Shown here: positions 25,377-35,264 of the stretch, one piece after another | Layout: the number at the start of each line of letters is the position of its first letter | Position numbering within the stretch: the stretch's first letter is position 1 | From: Ochrobactrum teleogrylli | GTDB lineage: Bacteria; Pseudomonadota; Alphaproteobacteria; Rhizobiales; Rhizobiaceae | Length of the DNA stretch: 64,000 bases | Assembly: GCF_006376685.1 (NCBI RefSeq) | Contig: NZ_VEWL01000014.1 | Location: 1 to 64,000, forward strand | Direction: 5' to 3' | Notes under the pieces: model-generated | The model's input: only the letters and a program-made list of their open reading frames with translations | Told to the model about the DNA's origin: nothing | The model's database searches: none | Made by a program: the position numbers and the translations under genes

Positions 25377-26687
25377 ATGAAACATAAGCGTCTTTATCAC
25401 ATTGCTTTGGCCGTCACGCTTGTTGTGATCGCGGGCGGATTGTCGGTTCTGCTGGGTCTGTTCCGGACCTCAACCGTCAGCCCGGATGTAAAAACACCGC
25501 TGTCAGTCGAACAGATGCATGCGCTTGTCCCCCGGGGACAGGAACTGGCGCGCGCTGCCGATTGTTTCGGTTGCCATTCCCTGCCCGAAGGTCCGATGGC
25601 AGCGGGAGGCGTTGCTATCGCCACCCCGTTTGGCACTCTGCATTCGACCAACATCACGCCAGATCCGACTTACGGCATTGGAAGATACAGCCGGGCCGAT
25701 TTTCATCGCGTGATGAAATATGGCATCGCGCCCGGTCATCGCAATCTTTATCCGGCTATGCCCTACCTGTTTACGCAGGTAACGACGCCGGATGATATCG
25801 ATGCGCTCTACGCCTATCTGATGACGATACCGCCTGTGGCTGTCGCCAACAGACCCAACAGCGCCATTTTTCGGCTTCCGGTTCGTCCTTTTGTGAATTT
25901 CTGGGCGCTTCTGAATTTCCCAAAACGCGAAGCGCCGCATAACGACCAGCGCTCTGCCGATTGGAACAGAGGGGCTTATCTGGTTGAAGGGCTGGCTCAT
26001 TGTGGTGGATGCCACACGCCGCTCAATCTCATGATGGCGCCCGACTTTGCGCGCAATCTGCAAGGGGGCATCTTGGAGGGCATGGTCGCGCCCGATATTA
26101 CGCAGCCCAGCCTGGCACGACAGGGCTTCGATCTGCGTGCCTTGAGCCAATATCTGAAAACGGGCATTGCTCCGCAGGGAACATCGTTCGCCGATATGAA
26201 TACGGTGACCCATTTCTCCACCAATGTCATGTCCGACGACGATATTCGCGCTATCGCCACCTATCTGCTGACGGACAGTGACGGCAATATTCCGCCGCCA
26301 AAACCCGCGCCCGAAGCCTTGCCGCAGGCCGTTACGTTGCCGCCGGATGCCGATATGGACAAGGGGCGTATGTCCTATATTTCGGCCTGTTCGGGCTGCC
26401 ACGGTTTGAACGGCGAAGGCATACCCAATGTCGCGCCTGCCATGAAAGGCAACGGTATTGTGGCGCTGGATAAACCGAACGCGCTGATCAGTGCCGTTTT
26501 GAACGGTATTGCCACTCAGGCATTCACCAACCAGCAGCGCATGTACGCCATGCCGGCCTTCGCCGACACGATGGACGAGGGCGAGATCGCCGCGCTCGTC
26601 AGCTGGATGCGGGCGCAGTGGGGCGGGCGGGGCGGCCATCCTGTTACCGCCGGGCAGGTTAAAGCGTTCCAGCGCTCTGTCCGATAA
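25377..26687 (+). CDS. Three-haem cytochrome c, electron acceptor of the molybdenum hydroxylase
   Basis: 436 residues from ATG 25377, chosen for the GGAGCGGGGG just upstream. A single N-terminal hydrophobic helix (IALAVTLVVIAGGLSVLLGL) anchors or exports it. Three haem-attachment motifs are at Cys63 (CFGCH), Cys209 (CGGCH) and Cys338 (CSGCH), spaced as in the alcohol/aldehyde dehydrogenase and nicotinate dehydrogenase cytochrome subunits. It should pass electrons from the 2Fe-2S subunit to the respiratory chain, replacing a FAD/NAD subunit. Located between the small and large subunit genes. Confidence 0.92.
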   Translation: MKHKRLYHIALAVTLVVIAGGLSVLLGLFRTSTVSPDVKTPLSVEQMHALVPRGQELARAADCFGCHSLPEGPMAAGGVAIATPFGTLHSTNITPDPTYGIGRYSRADFHRVMKYGIAPGHRNLYPAMPYLFTQVTTPDDIDALYAYLMTIPPVAVANRPNSAIFRLPVRPFVNFWALLNFPKREAPHNDQRSADWNRGAYLVEGLAHCGGCHTPLNLMMAPDFARNLQGGILEGMVAPDITQPSLARQGFDLRALSQYLKTGIAPQGTSFADMNTVTHFSTNVMSDDDIRAIATYLLTDSDGNIPPPKPAPEALPQAVTLPPDADMDKGRMSYISACSGCHGLNGEGIPNVAPAMKGNGIVALDKPNALISAVLNGIATQAFTNQQRMYAMPAFADTMDEGEIAALVSWMRAQWGGRGGHPVTAGQVKAFQRSVR

Positions 26688-26753
26688 TTCGTAGAACTGA
26701 TTTGACCGCATCTTGGACGACATCCCTGCACGGTCAATTAAGGAGATAGATAT

Positions 26754-29681
26754 ATGGCTGCCGGACTGTCACGCCGTGATTTCATCAAATTGGGTACGTT
26801 CGCGGGCATATCCGTTCTCTTCGCGCGTCTTCCGGCTGCTCAAGCGCTGGAGGTGCAATCGGGGCCGTCGACTGCGGACTGGCTGGACGCTGACGGCAAG
26901 GCGCGCCATCGCTGGGACGCCATGCGAAAAGTGACCGGCGGGAAAACCTTTGCCCGCGATTATCGCGCCCGGGATATTCCCGGCTGGACGAAGGATCAGG
27001 GGCACGCTTTCTTCATAAAGGCGACAAAAGCAGACCGCACCTTTGAGGGGCTAGACCTGTCGTTGCTGGGAAAAGAACTCCAGCCTGACCGTCTGGTGAT
27101 GCATGAGGATCTGGAGCGGGACGGTATCCGCATTCCGCAAGTGTCTGATCTGGCTGAAGAGTTTTTCGGCAAGAATTTCCTCGTTCCGAAGGGCGAAACA
27201 CCGCCTTTGCTTGGCCATCCGGTGGCGCTGCTTGTTTACGACGATTTCGAGCGGTTTGAACTGGCGAAGCGTCTGCTGCGCTTTGAAGCGGATGTCGTCC
27301 GCTATGGCGCTGAGACCGGCTTCAAGCCGCCGAAGAATTACGGCGCGGCGCGTTATGTGCGCATTGGCGGGGAAACCCCGACATCGCCTTCGGTCTATTC
27401 ATCCTTTCAGGATGCAACGATCTACGGCAATTTCGATGGCAACGAAGTCGTCTGGCCGGATGAAAGCAAAACGGGCCTGTTCGTTCCGCGCTCCGTGCAG
27501 ACCAGGCACCGGGGCGGAGGCGCGCGCGATCCTGAACAGGTGGCGCGCGAGACTTACGAGCCCATGCGCCGGGGCATGAATGCGGCGCATCAACTTGGCG
27601 CAGAGATTGACGCAGCCCGGCAGAACCCGGACAAGATCGTGCTTGACCGCAAGGCGTTTTCCCAGTCGATCGATCCTTCGGCGCTGGAAGCTGACAATGG
27701 CAATGCATGGTACGATGCGAAAACGCGGACGTTGCATATCATCGCAGCCGTGCAATCGCCCTACGACGCGGCGCGCTTCGCAGCCATGATCGTCAAGGGC
27801 AACAAGACCTTTCCGGTCGATGAGATCAAGCTCCAATCCGGCACGACGGTTGGCTATGGCTCGAAGGACCATTCGATTTTCCCGCTTTATTGCGTGATGG
27901 CGGCGTTTTATGGCGGTGGCAAAGCCGTGCGTCTTGCCAATGATCGCTATGAGCAGTTCCAGATGGGCCTCAAACGACATTCGTTCCATATGGATGTCTC
28001 GCTTGTCGCCGACCGCAAGACGGGCCAGTTCGAAATCATGAAAGGGCACTATGTCGCCAATGGCGGCGGTCGGGCCAACTATTCCTTCTCCGTCGCGCAA
28101 GTCGCTGCAACGGCGGCGCAATCGATCTATTATCTGCCGAAATCGGATTTCAGTTCGGTCGCGCTGGCGAGCCAGGCCGTGGAGGCCGGTTCCATGCGCG
28201 GCTATGGCGCGCTTCAGGTCATGTCGGTGACCGAACTTATGGTCGATGAACTGGCAAATGAACTTGCCATCGACGCCATTGAGCTTCGTCGCCGCAACGC
28301 CACCAAGGCGGGTTACCTGAACACGCAAGGCGCTCAGCCGCTTGGCGATCCGCGCAATATCGAAATGCTCGACAAGGCGGCCAGCAATCCGCTGTGGACC
28401 AATCGCAACCAGGCCAAGAAGGATTATGACGCGGCGCATCCGGGCCGCCTTTACGGCATCGGCTTCGCGCAGGTGCAGAAGGATTACGGCACGGGGGCGG
28501 ACACCTCCGCGCTTGCGCTGGAATTCGATGCACAGGGGCGGCTGACCATGCGGCATTGCGTGCAGGAAATTGGCACCGGAGCGACAACGGCGCAACAGGT
28601 TCTGGTGCGCGACATCATCGGCAAAGTGCCGGATGACGTGGAATTCGGCGTGACGGATTTTCCGCAGCTTCCGATTACCAGCACCGGTTCGCCCTATACC
28701 ATGACGCAGGCGCAGCAGGACGAGGCCGAGAAGAACCCTTTCTGGGTGCCTGCCACTTTGCCAGCGATGAGCGCCTCCAACAGCGCGTATTTTCTAAGCT
28801 TCGGCACCCGGCAGGCCGCGCAGTTCCTGCTGGAAAACACCATCTGGCCTGCTGCGCGGGCCATCTGGAGCGAAGGGCCAGCCGACGGACAAATATCGGC
28901 TGGTGACGTCACTTTCGCCGATATCCGTATCGTCCCGGGCGGCGTTGGCGGTGGCAGTATGGAAACGCTTTCCTTTGAACGCATCGCCCGCAAGGCGCAC
29001 GAACTAGGCTTGATCACAGGGGTGGCGCTTCATTGTTTCAGTCGCTGGGAATGGGCGACCGCCCAGTTCACCATACCCGGCGCAGGCATGCGCGAGCTTC
29101 CCATCGACGCTTTGGCGGTGCGCTATGGTGATGGCGCTCCCGCAGAGGCGAAACGGCGGATGACCACGGGTGGTTATGAATATATCAAACGCAGCAAGGT
29201 CAATTTCCCGCCGGTGCAGCGCGTCAATGCGGGCGTGACGACCTATGCGCCAGCGTCCTGCATTGTGGAACTCAACGTCAACACCTTTACGGGTGCGGTT
29301 GAGATCATGCAGCATCACAGCATTCTCGATCCCGGCAAGATCATCGTGCCCGAACTGGTTTCGGGCCAGCAGCAGGGTGGCCTCGCCATGGGCATTGGCC
29401 ACGCGCTTATGGAGGAGCTGCCGCTTTACGATGATGGTCCGGGCGACGGAACATGGAATTTCAATCGCTATACATTGCCGAGGTCGAAAGACGTCGCCGT
29501 ATGGAAACAGAGCGCGGACTATCTGACGCCGCTTTCCGACACTTCGCCGCCAAAGGGCATTGCCGAGGTCGTGACGATCCCGATCATTCCGGCCATTGGA
29601 AACGCCATAGCGCATGCCACGGGCAAGCGGTTCTATGAACTTCCGATCACACCTGAAAAGATCAAGCGAGCACTTGGTTAG
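26754..29681 (+). CDS. Molybdopterin-binding subunit of a periplasmic molybdenum hydroxylase
   Basis: 975 residues. A Tat signal (SRRDFIKLG, then a hydrophobic run ending AAQA) exports the folded enzyme. The body is the xanthine dehydrogenase family 2 large subunit with conserved VEAGSMRGYGALQVMS, QEIGTGATTAQQ and the C-terminal KGIAEVVTIPIIPAIGNAI, where the Glu is the expected catalytic base. AAGGAGATAG precedes ATG 26754. With the 2Fe-2S protein and cytochrome it forms a quinone- or cytochrome-linked hydroxylase for an aldehyde or N-heterocycle. The precise substrate is not evident: isoquinoline-type, nicotinate-type and aldehyde-type relatives all share this layout. No XdhC-like maturation gene is adjacent. 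Confidence 0.92.
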   Translation: MAAGLSRRDFIKLGTFAGISVLFARLPAAQALEVQSGPSTADWLDADGKARHRWDAMRKVTGGKTFARDYRARDIPGWTKDQGHAFFIKATKADRTFEGLDLSLLGKELQPDRLVMHEDLERDGIRIPQVSDLAEEFFGKNFLVPKGETPPLLGHPVALLVYDDFERFELAKRLLRFEADVVRYGAETGFKPPKNYGAARYVRIGGETPTSPSVYSSFQDATIYGNFDGNEVVWPDESKTGLFVPRSVQTRHRGGGARDPEQVARETYEPMRRGMNAAHQLGAEIDAARQNPDKIVLDRKAFSQSIDPSALEADNGNAWYDAKTRTLHIIAAVQSPYDAARFAAMIVKGNKTFPVDEIKLQSGTTVGYGSKDHSIFPLYCVMAAFYGGGKAVRLANDRYEQFQMGLKRHSFHMDVSLVADRKTGQFEIMKGHYVANGGGRANYSFSVAQVAATAAQSIYYLPKSDFSSVALASQAVEAGSMRGYGALQVMSVTELMVDELANELAIDAIELRRRNATKAGYLNTQGAQPLGDPRNIEMLDKAASNPLWTNRNQAKKDYDAAHPGRLYGIGFAQVQKDYGTGADTSALALEFDAQGRLTMRHCVQEIGTGATTAQQVLVRDIIGKVPDDVEFGVTDFPQLPITSTGSPYTMTQAQQDEAEKNPFWVPATLPAMSASNSAYFLSFGTRQAAQFLLENTIWPAARAIWSEGPADGQISAGDVTFADIRIVPGGVGGGSMETLSFERIARKAHELGLITGVALHCFSRWEWATAQFTIPGAGMRELPIDALAVRYGDGAPAEAKRRMTTGGYEYIKRSKVNFPPVQRVNAGVTTYAPASCIVELNVNTFTGAVEIMQHHSILDPGKIIVPELVSGQQQGGLAMGIGHALMEELPLYDDGPGDGTWNFNRYTLPRSKDVAVWKQSADYLTPLSDTSPPKGIAEVVTIPIIPAIGNAIAHATGKRFYELPITPEKIKRALG

Positions 29682-30018
29682 AGCAACTTAGACAAGTCGA
29701 TAAAAAACGGCCGAGCGGTTCGCACAAACCTTCAGTGGAGCAAGTCGAGGAATTGTTGCACCGGGGAAGAGCAATCAACTTTGCGAAGCCTTCGGGCGAG
29801 TTTTGCGGTGGGTGGAAGTTGCTTGTTAGAGACAGATGGTGTGTCGGGTTAGACCCAAGAAACTGGGAAAAGACTATCTGCCATTCAATTTTATCGAATG
29901 TATTCGCCCTGGCGAGTTACTTATAATCTCCCACTTTCTGTAGTCTTGACAGTTTTCCATTTCCGGCTCTACCTTGAATTCACGCTCAAGCTTAATGCTG
30001 AAGCGAGGGGAGGAATTC
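29682..30018 (+). promoter_or_regulatory. Intergenic region with a likely promoter for the sugar ABC operon
   Basis: No gene in this 337-bp stretch. TTGACA (29946-29951) with an 18-bp spacer to TACCTT (29970-29975) is a plausible sigma-70 promoter 45 bases ahead of the substrate-binding protein gene. No clear operator was seen. Confidence 0.4.
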
Positions 30019-30999
30019 ATGACTAAAGGTTCAATAATTAATGGGCTGGGTCTAGGTTCAATTTCGCGACGCCAGTTTCTAACGACCAGCGCGGCTGGAG
30101 CAGGCGCTCTGCTTTTGCCGTCCTTACCGTCTTTTGCAGCGGACAAACCCAAAATCGGGCTTGTCATGAAGTCGCTTGCAAACGAGTTTTTCAAGCAAAT
30201 GCAAGCCGGTGCTGAAGATTATGCGGCCAAGAATACAGACAAATTTACCTTTGCCGCTGTTGGCATGAAAGACGAACGTGATTTCGCCGCCCAGGTTGAC
30301 GCGGTTGAAAACTTCATCACGCAGCAGTTCAATGTGATCGTTCTGGCGCCGGCCGATTCCAAGGCTATGGTCACACCGGTGAAGAAGGCGCTGGAAGCTG
30401 GCATCAAGGTCATCAATATCGACGTGGCGCTTGATGAAGAGGCGAAGAAGCAGGCCGGTGTCGATCTGGCATTTTTCGGACCCGACAATCGCGAAGGCGC
30501 AAAGCTGTCCGGCATGGCGCTTGCCAAGGAACTCGGCAAGGGCGGTAAGGTGGTTATCCTCGAAGGTAATCCCGAGGCCGACAATGCCAAGGAGCGCAAG
30601 AAGGGTTTCGATGATGCTGTGGCGGAAGGCGGCTTGACACTGTTGGATTCCAAGACCGCACATTGGGAGACGGAAGAAGCCAACACACTCATGACGAATT
30701 TCCTTACACAATATCAGGATATTCAGGGCGTTATGGCAGCCAATGACTCAATGGCGCTGGGCGTTGTAAAGGCGCTAGATGCAGCAGGCAAGTCAGGCCA
30801 GATCAAAGTCGTTGGTTTCGACAATATTCCCGCTGTCCAGCCGCTGATTAAGGACGGCAAGATGCTGGCCACAATCGACCAGTTTGGCGCGCAGATGGCG
30901 GCAATGGGCATCGATTATGGCCTTAAGGAACTGGCGGGAGAAAAATTCTCAGGCTGGGTCAAGACGGATATCAAGCTGATTACCGCCAAGGACCTCTAG
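30019..30999 (+). CDS. Ribose-type sugar ABC transporter, periplasmic binding protein
   Basis: 326 residues from ATG 30019, supported by GAGGGGAGGA directly upstream. A Tat-like leader (ISRRQFLTTSAAGAGALLLP, cleavage after SFA) is followed by the RbsB-type periplasmic binding fold: KIGLVMKSLANEFFKQMQAG, a VIVLAPADSKAM strand, NIDVALDEEA and ANDSMALGVVKALDAAG, with the two-lobed pattern of cluster B binding proteins. First gene of a complete importer with ATPase and permease genes downstream. Substrate class is a pentose, hexose or polyol; none of the ligand-contacting residues allows a firm choice. Confidence 0.92.
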   Translation: MTKGSIINGLGLGSISRRQFLTTSAAGAGALLLPSLPSFAADKPKIGLVMKSLANEFFKQMQAGAEDYAAKNTDKFTFAAVGMKDERDFAAQVDAVENFITQQFNVIVLAPADSKAMVTPVKKALEAGIKVINIDVALDEEAKKQAGVDLAFFGPDNREGAKLSGMALAKELGKGGKVVILEGNPEADNAKERKKGFDDAVAEGGLTLLDSKTAHWETEEANTLMTNFLTQYQDIQGVMAANDSMALGVVKALDAAGKSGQIKVVGFDNIPAVQPLIKDGKMLATIDQFGAQMAAMGIDYGLKELAGEKFSGWVKTDIKLITAKDL

Positions 31000-31074
31000 G
31001 AACTCGCAAGATAGCGAGGCCGCATCGGATGCACTCCGTTGCGGCCTTCCGTCACTCCGGCAGGCAGGAACAGT

Positions 31075-32577
31075 ATGCAGTCAGCCGACGCGATCTTGAA
31101 GCTTGAAAAGGTCGGCAAAGTCTTTCCGGGCGTAATCGCTCTGGAGGGTATCAATCTACAACTGTTGCGCGGCGAAACGCATATTATTCTGGGTGAAAAC
31201 GGCGCTGGGAAGTCAACGCTCATCAAACTGCTTGCGGGTATCTATCAACCCGATGCTGGCGAGATTATCTTGAATGATCAGTCCTATAGGCCCAAGACAC
31301 CGCATGATGCGCAGGTTCAGGGCATTCGCATTGTTCATCAGGAACTCAATTTACTTCCGCACCTTTCCATAGCGGAAAACCTGATGCTGGAAAGGCTCCC
31401 GCGACGTTGCGGCATCATGGATCGGGCTTCGCTCAACAGGCGTGCCGCTGAATTGCTGGACGAGGTTGGGCTGGCGTTAGATCCCCGCACACTTGTCTCC
31501 GAATTGGGCGTCGCGCAAATGCAATTGGTCGAAATTGCAAAGGCGCTCGGCTATGATAGCAAGCTTTTGGTCCTCGATGAGCCGACAGCGACACTGACAC
31601 CGCCTGAAATAGAGCGGCTCTTTACCATTATAGGGAGACTGAAGGTCAGGGGCGTGACTATCATTTATATCTCGCACCGCCTGCATGAAGTCTTTGAAAT
31701 TGGTGACCGGGTCACCGTTTTGCGCAACGGTCGTCTGGTTGAAACGCGCGCCTTGGAGGGGCTGAGCGTGCCCCATCTGGTCCGCATGATGATTGGCCGG
31801 GATATTGCAGACGAATATAGCTTCGACTCCACCATCGTGCCAGGTTCGGTTGCCCTCGAGGTCGAAAGCGTTACACGATCGACAACAGACCCTGCGGTCT
31901 CCTTTTCGGTGCGCGAGGGCGAAATTCTGGGTGTGGCAGGTCTGGTAGGATCGGGCCGCACGGAGATCATGCGCGCGATCTTCGGTGCTGATCCCAAAGG
32001 CGGGGGACAAATCCGTGTGGACGGCAAGCCGGTAAATATTCGTAATCCCAAAGATGCTGTCAGAAATGGACTGGGTTTCCTGACCGAAGATCGTAAGGGG
32101 CAGGGGCTGATGCTGGATATGCCTGTAGACATAAATGCGACGATCACCGATTTGAAGAAAATCTCCCATGGCGGATTGCTGGACAAAGGCGAAGAAAAGA
32201 AATCCGTTATGGAACTGGTTGAGCAATTGCGGATCAAAACGGCCTCCATAGGCACATCGGTGCGCAATTTGTCTGGCGGTAACCAGCAAAAGGTGGTGCT
32301 TGCAAAATGGCTGTTTCGCGGTTCCTCAACACTGATCCTGGATGAACCCACGCGGGGCGTCGATGTCGGTGCCAGACGCGAAATCTATCAATTACTCTGG
32401 ATGCTGGCCGCAAATCAAAAAGCAATAATTATGGTCTCTTCGGATTTGCCTGAACTCATTGGCATGTGTCACCGCATTATCGTGTTCTCCAATGGCAAGC
32501 TGGTAGGAGAACTGCCTCGGTCGCAATTTGATCAGGAGCGTATTCTCTCGCTTGCCTATCAGGAGCATGTTCAATGA
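31075..32577 (+). CDS. Ribose-type sugar ABC transporter, ATP-binding protein (two NBDs)
   Basis: 500 residues from ATG 31075 (GCAGGAACAG ahead of it). It is a fused pair of nucleotide-binding domains as in RbsA/MglA: NBD1 has Walker A GENGAGKST, a Q-loop in RIVHQELNLLPHLS and Walker B LLVLDEPTATL; NBD2 has a degenerate P-loop (GLVGSGRTE), the signature LSGGNQQKVVLAKWL and LILDEPTRGVDVGAR. The asymmetric P-loops are normal in this family. Its stop overlaps the permease start in ATGA, so the genes are translationally coupled. Confidence 0.95.
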   Translation: MQSADAILKLEKVGKVFPGVIALEGINLQLLRGETHIILGENGAGKSTLIKLLAGIYQPDAGEIILNDQSYRPKTPHDAQVQGIRIVHQELNLLPHLSIAENLMLERLPRRCGIMDRASLNRRAAELLDEVGLALDPRTLVSELGVAQMQLVEIAKALGYDSKLLVLDEPTATLTPPEIERLFTIIGRLKVRGVTIIYISHRLHEVFEIGDRVTVLRNGRLVETRALEGLSVPHLVRMMIGRDIADEYSFDSTIVPGSVALEVESVTRSTTDPAVSFSVREGEILGVAGLVGSGRTEIMRAIFGADPKGGGQIRVDGKPVNIRNPKDAVRNGLGFLTEDRKGQGLMLDMPVDINATITDLKKISHGGLLDKGEEKKSVMELVEQLRIKTASIGTSVRNLSGGNQQKVVLAKWLFRGSSTLILDEPTRGVDVGARREIYQLLWMLAANQKAIIMVSSDLPELIGMCHRIIVFSNGKLVGELPRSQFDQERILSLAYQEHVQ

Positions 32578-33584
32578 CAGCTAAGCCGTCTGTGCCCGAG
32601 AAATCTGCAGCAGCGGACCAACAGAAGTTGAAACGCTTCTTGCTGCGTGACGCTGGCGTTTTTCTGGCTCTCTTACTGATCACGCTGGTGTTTTCTTTCA
32701 CTGCGCCTTATTTCGCCACGCCCGGCAACGCGTTGAAGATTTTCGTCCAGATCGCCATCAATACGGTTCTCGCGGCGGGGATGACTTTCGTCATCTTGAC
32801 CGGCGGCATTGATCTTTCCGTTGGCTCGGTGCTCGCGCTTTGCACGGTCATAGGTGCGCTCATCATGACATCAGGTCTGGAACCCGGATTATCGATACCC
32901 CTTGCCGTGCTGGCGTGCATCACGGTTGGTGGGTTTTGCGGCTACATCAACGGTAAGGTGTCGACCTTTTGGAAGATTCCTTCCTTCATTGTTACGCTCG
33001 GTATGTTGAATATAGCCGCTGGTGCAGCGCGCGTGGTGTCCAACAACTCCACCATTACGGGACTGCCGCAAGGCTTCGTCGATTTCGGTAATCTGATCAT
33101 CGGCGGTTTTCTGCCCTCAATCTTTCTGGTGGCAGTGGCGGTCATTTTTGCAGGCTGGTTCATCCTGCGGTTTACTGTTTTCGGTCGCATGATCTACGCC
33201 GTTGGGGCCAACGATGAGGCGGTCCGTCTGTCGGGGCATAATCCCGACACGTATAAAATTGCTGCATTTGTTATTTCGGGCGTCACCGCAGGTATCGCCG
33301 CGATCGTCTATTTGCTGCGCTTGAATATTGGCAGCCCGATCGCCGGTATCGGCTATGAACTGAACGCGATTGCGGCAGTCATTATCGGCGGGACCAGTCT
33401 CTTTGGGGGAAAAGGCTCGATCGTCGGCACACTGGCGGGCGCCTGTATTCTGCAAGTTCTGGCGACCGGCCTGCAATTGCTCGGCATCGGCGATAATTAC
33501 AAGCCAATCATCATTGGCGCGGTGATCATACTTGCTGTGATTGTCGATACCTATCGCGAAAGATTGCTGCGGCGCATCCACTGA
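32574..33584 (+). CDS. Ribose-type sugar ABC transporter, permease
   Basis: 336 residues with 8-10 hydrophobic segments; the branched-chain/ribose permease (BPD_transp_2) fold is clear from LTGGIDLSVGSVLALCTVIGA and from IGGTSLFGGKGSIVGTLAGA near the C-terminus. The hydrophilic N-terminus faces the cytoplasm. It starts within the stop codon of the ATPase gene and is the last gene of the operon, followed by a hairpin and convergent ltrA. Confidence 0.95.
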   Translation: MTAKPSVPEKSAAADQQKLKRFLLRDAGVFLALLLITLVFSFTAPYFATPGNALKIFVQIAINTVLAAGMTFVILTGGIDLSVGSVLALCTVIGALIMTSGLEPGLSIPLAVLACITVGGFCGYINGKVSTFWKIPSFIVTLGMLNIAAGAARVVSNNSTITGLPQGFVDFGNLIIGGFLPSIFLVAVAVIFAGWFILRFTVFGRMIYAVGANDEAVRLSGHNPDTYKIAAFVISGVTAGIAAIVYLLRLNIGSPIAGIGYELNAIAAVIIGGTSLFGGKGSIVGTLAGACILQVLATGLQLLGIGDNYKPIIIGAVIILAVIVDTYRERLLRRIH

Positions 33585-33608
33585 TGCGCCGCCGTGAAAG
33601 AAAGACCT

Positions 33609-33632
33609 GGCGTCACCTTATTGGTGGACGCC
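33609..33632. terminator. Hairpin between convergent permease and ltrA genes
   Basis: GGCGTCACC (33609-33617) and GGTGGACGCC (33623-33632) form a stem with one bulged base and a TTATT loop; it overlaps the ltrA stop codon. Position between convergent genes suggests a bidirectional terminator, although T-runs are weak. Confidence 0.4.
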
Positions 33633-34805
33633 GCCTTCATTTAAGGAAACTTCGCTCCTGGTCCGGCTTTCCCATAAGCCGATACCAAAAAGCACGGCGG
33701 TTGTGAGCCATCCCAGCGTGAGAAGATCGGCGCTCTGTGCGAAAGGCGCAATGAGAGCCAACAAAACGACCCCTCCGATATGGGACAGGGGGAGGCGACC
33801 GTAAACGACATATTTGTAGATCGCGCTGCCAATCAGGTAGATAGCAGGACCGACTGCGATGACGACAATTTGCGCCACGCTGGCATGACCTGCGGGATGC
33901 TCCATGGCAAGATCGTTGCCCACAGCGCTCACGATGATGCCGAAAATCAGTATGGCGTGGATGTAGTGGAAATAGGCACCGATCTTTCCCGGATCACGGG
34001 CCTGCGTAATGCGGGCGGTCGCATCCTTGCTCGACGTCCCAAAATAGAGCCACCACATGGCGATGGTGCCGAGAAAGGTGGCAAGCATGGCGGACAGTTC
34101 GGCAACGTTCCAGTTTTCCGCGCCTGCAAGTGTGGCGCCCGTCGCCAGCAGGCTTTCGCCCAGCGCCACGATGACAAAGAGCTGGCAACGCTCGGCGAGG
34201 TGCCCACCTTCGATCGTCCAATCGCTGACGTGTGAGCGACCCATTCCCGGCAAGGCAAAGCCGATCATGGGCGAAACATATTCGCAAAGCGCTGCCACGA
34301 TCCAAAGCGCCAGCCGGGCTTCCCCGTCCGCAAAGGCTCCGCCGATCCAGAAGCAGGCCGAAATGGTGAGCCAACCCAGCATGCGCCGATAATTAGCGGA
34401 AAGCGGGTGGTCCCGCCCCAATTGCCAGACGATAAAGCCGGTTCGTCCAAGCTGCATTGCGACATAGCACCCGGCGAATATCAGGCCACCTTCGCCAAAA
34501 GCGTCCGGGATTGAGGCCGCCATGACCAGCGCCAGCGCCATGCAGCCGAACAGTACAAGGCGCATTTTCGGCTGTTCGGGGTTAAACCAGTTGGTGACCC
34601 AGCACGTATATTGCCAGCCGAGCCAGACCGCGAACCATAGCACCAGCGTTTCAAGCGCGCTCCACGCGGTCAGATGATGAAGCAGCGCGTGGCTGAGTTG
34701 AGTGACGGCGAAGACGTAAACGAGATCGAAGAAAAGCTCTTCATAGGTGACATGCGCATGATGACCGTCTCGCAGGCGCAAAAGAGGATGAACTGATTGG
34801 CTCAT
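33618..34805 (-). CDS. ltrA: LtrA-family (low temperature requirement) membrane protein
   Basis: 395 residues. The N-terminal signature HHAHVTYEELFFDLVYVFAVTQLSHALLHH identifies the LtrA family, named after a Listeria protein needed for growth in the cold; its biochemical function is unknown. About eleven transmembrane helices are visible across the rest of the protein. AAGGA lies 8 bases ahead of ATG 34805. Its start overlaps the stop codon of a short upstream frame in ATGA. Convergent with the sugar permease. Confidence 0.88.
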   Translation of the reverse strand: MSQSVHPLLRLRDGHHAHVTYEELFFDLVYVFAVTQLSHALLHHLTAWSALETLVLWFAVWLGWQYTCWVTNWFNPEQPKMRLVLFGCMALALVMAASIPDAFGEGGLIFAGCYVAMQLGRTGFIVWQLGRDHPLSANYRRMLGWLTISACFWIGGAFADGEARLALWIVAALCEYVSPMIGFALPGMGRSHVSDWTIEGGHLAERCQLFVIVALGESLLATGATLAGAENWNVAELSAMLATFLGTIAMWWLYFGTSSKDATARITQARDPGKIGAYFHYIHAILIFGIIVSAVGNDLAMEHPAGHASVAQIVVIAVGPAIYLIGSAIYKYVVYGRLPLSHIGGVVLLALIAPFAQSADLLTLGWLTTAVLFGIGLWESRTRSEVSLNEGGVHQ

Positions 34806-35041
34806 GGATTATTCCTTGGTGTGTCGAGCATCAGATAGTAGGTGCCAAAAACTTGGCTGGTGCGGGCGAACGATGAGAAGGATTGTCGGCTGACCTCCGT
34901 AATGAAGTATTGGCCACGCTTACATTCACACTGATCGGCATAAGCTGTGCCTTGAAAACCACCCTTTAGGCGCGTGCGGGCTGCGGTGCGCCACATCAAA
35001 TCTGGCTGAAAAGGAGAGATATGCGAGGCGAGCAGTCCCAT
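34802..35041 (-). CDS. Doubtful small ORF coupled to ltrA
   Basis: 79 residues, no recognised domain. The only support is the ATGA overlap with ltrA, as in coupled genes, and the absence of another gene here. No ribosome-binding site is visible before ATG 35041. The product is polar, with a pair of Cys (QCECK). It may be an untranslated leader of ltrA rather than a gene. Confidence 0.22.
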   Translation of the reverse strand: MGLLASHISPFQPDLMWRTAARTRLKGGFQGTAYADQCECKRGQYFITEVSRQSFSSFARTSQVFGTYYLMLDTPRNNP

Positions 35042-35264
35042 TGCTGGTTACCATCAATATAGACGTGACCGTTTTCCTATCTTTTGAAACGGCACCGGGA
35101 CCCTCGATCTTATCTTAAGCTTATGCAGGCTGGGAATACTTAAGACAGTGCTTATCTGGTAATGATACGGTTACACAGCCGCCAAACAGATGGTTTGGCA
35201 GGCCCACTTCATTGCAGCTTCAGCGGTTGGAAAAGCAAAGACAGTTGGGAAAAGGCGTCGCCGC

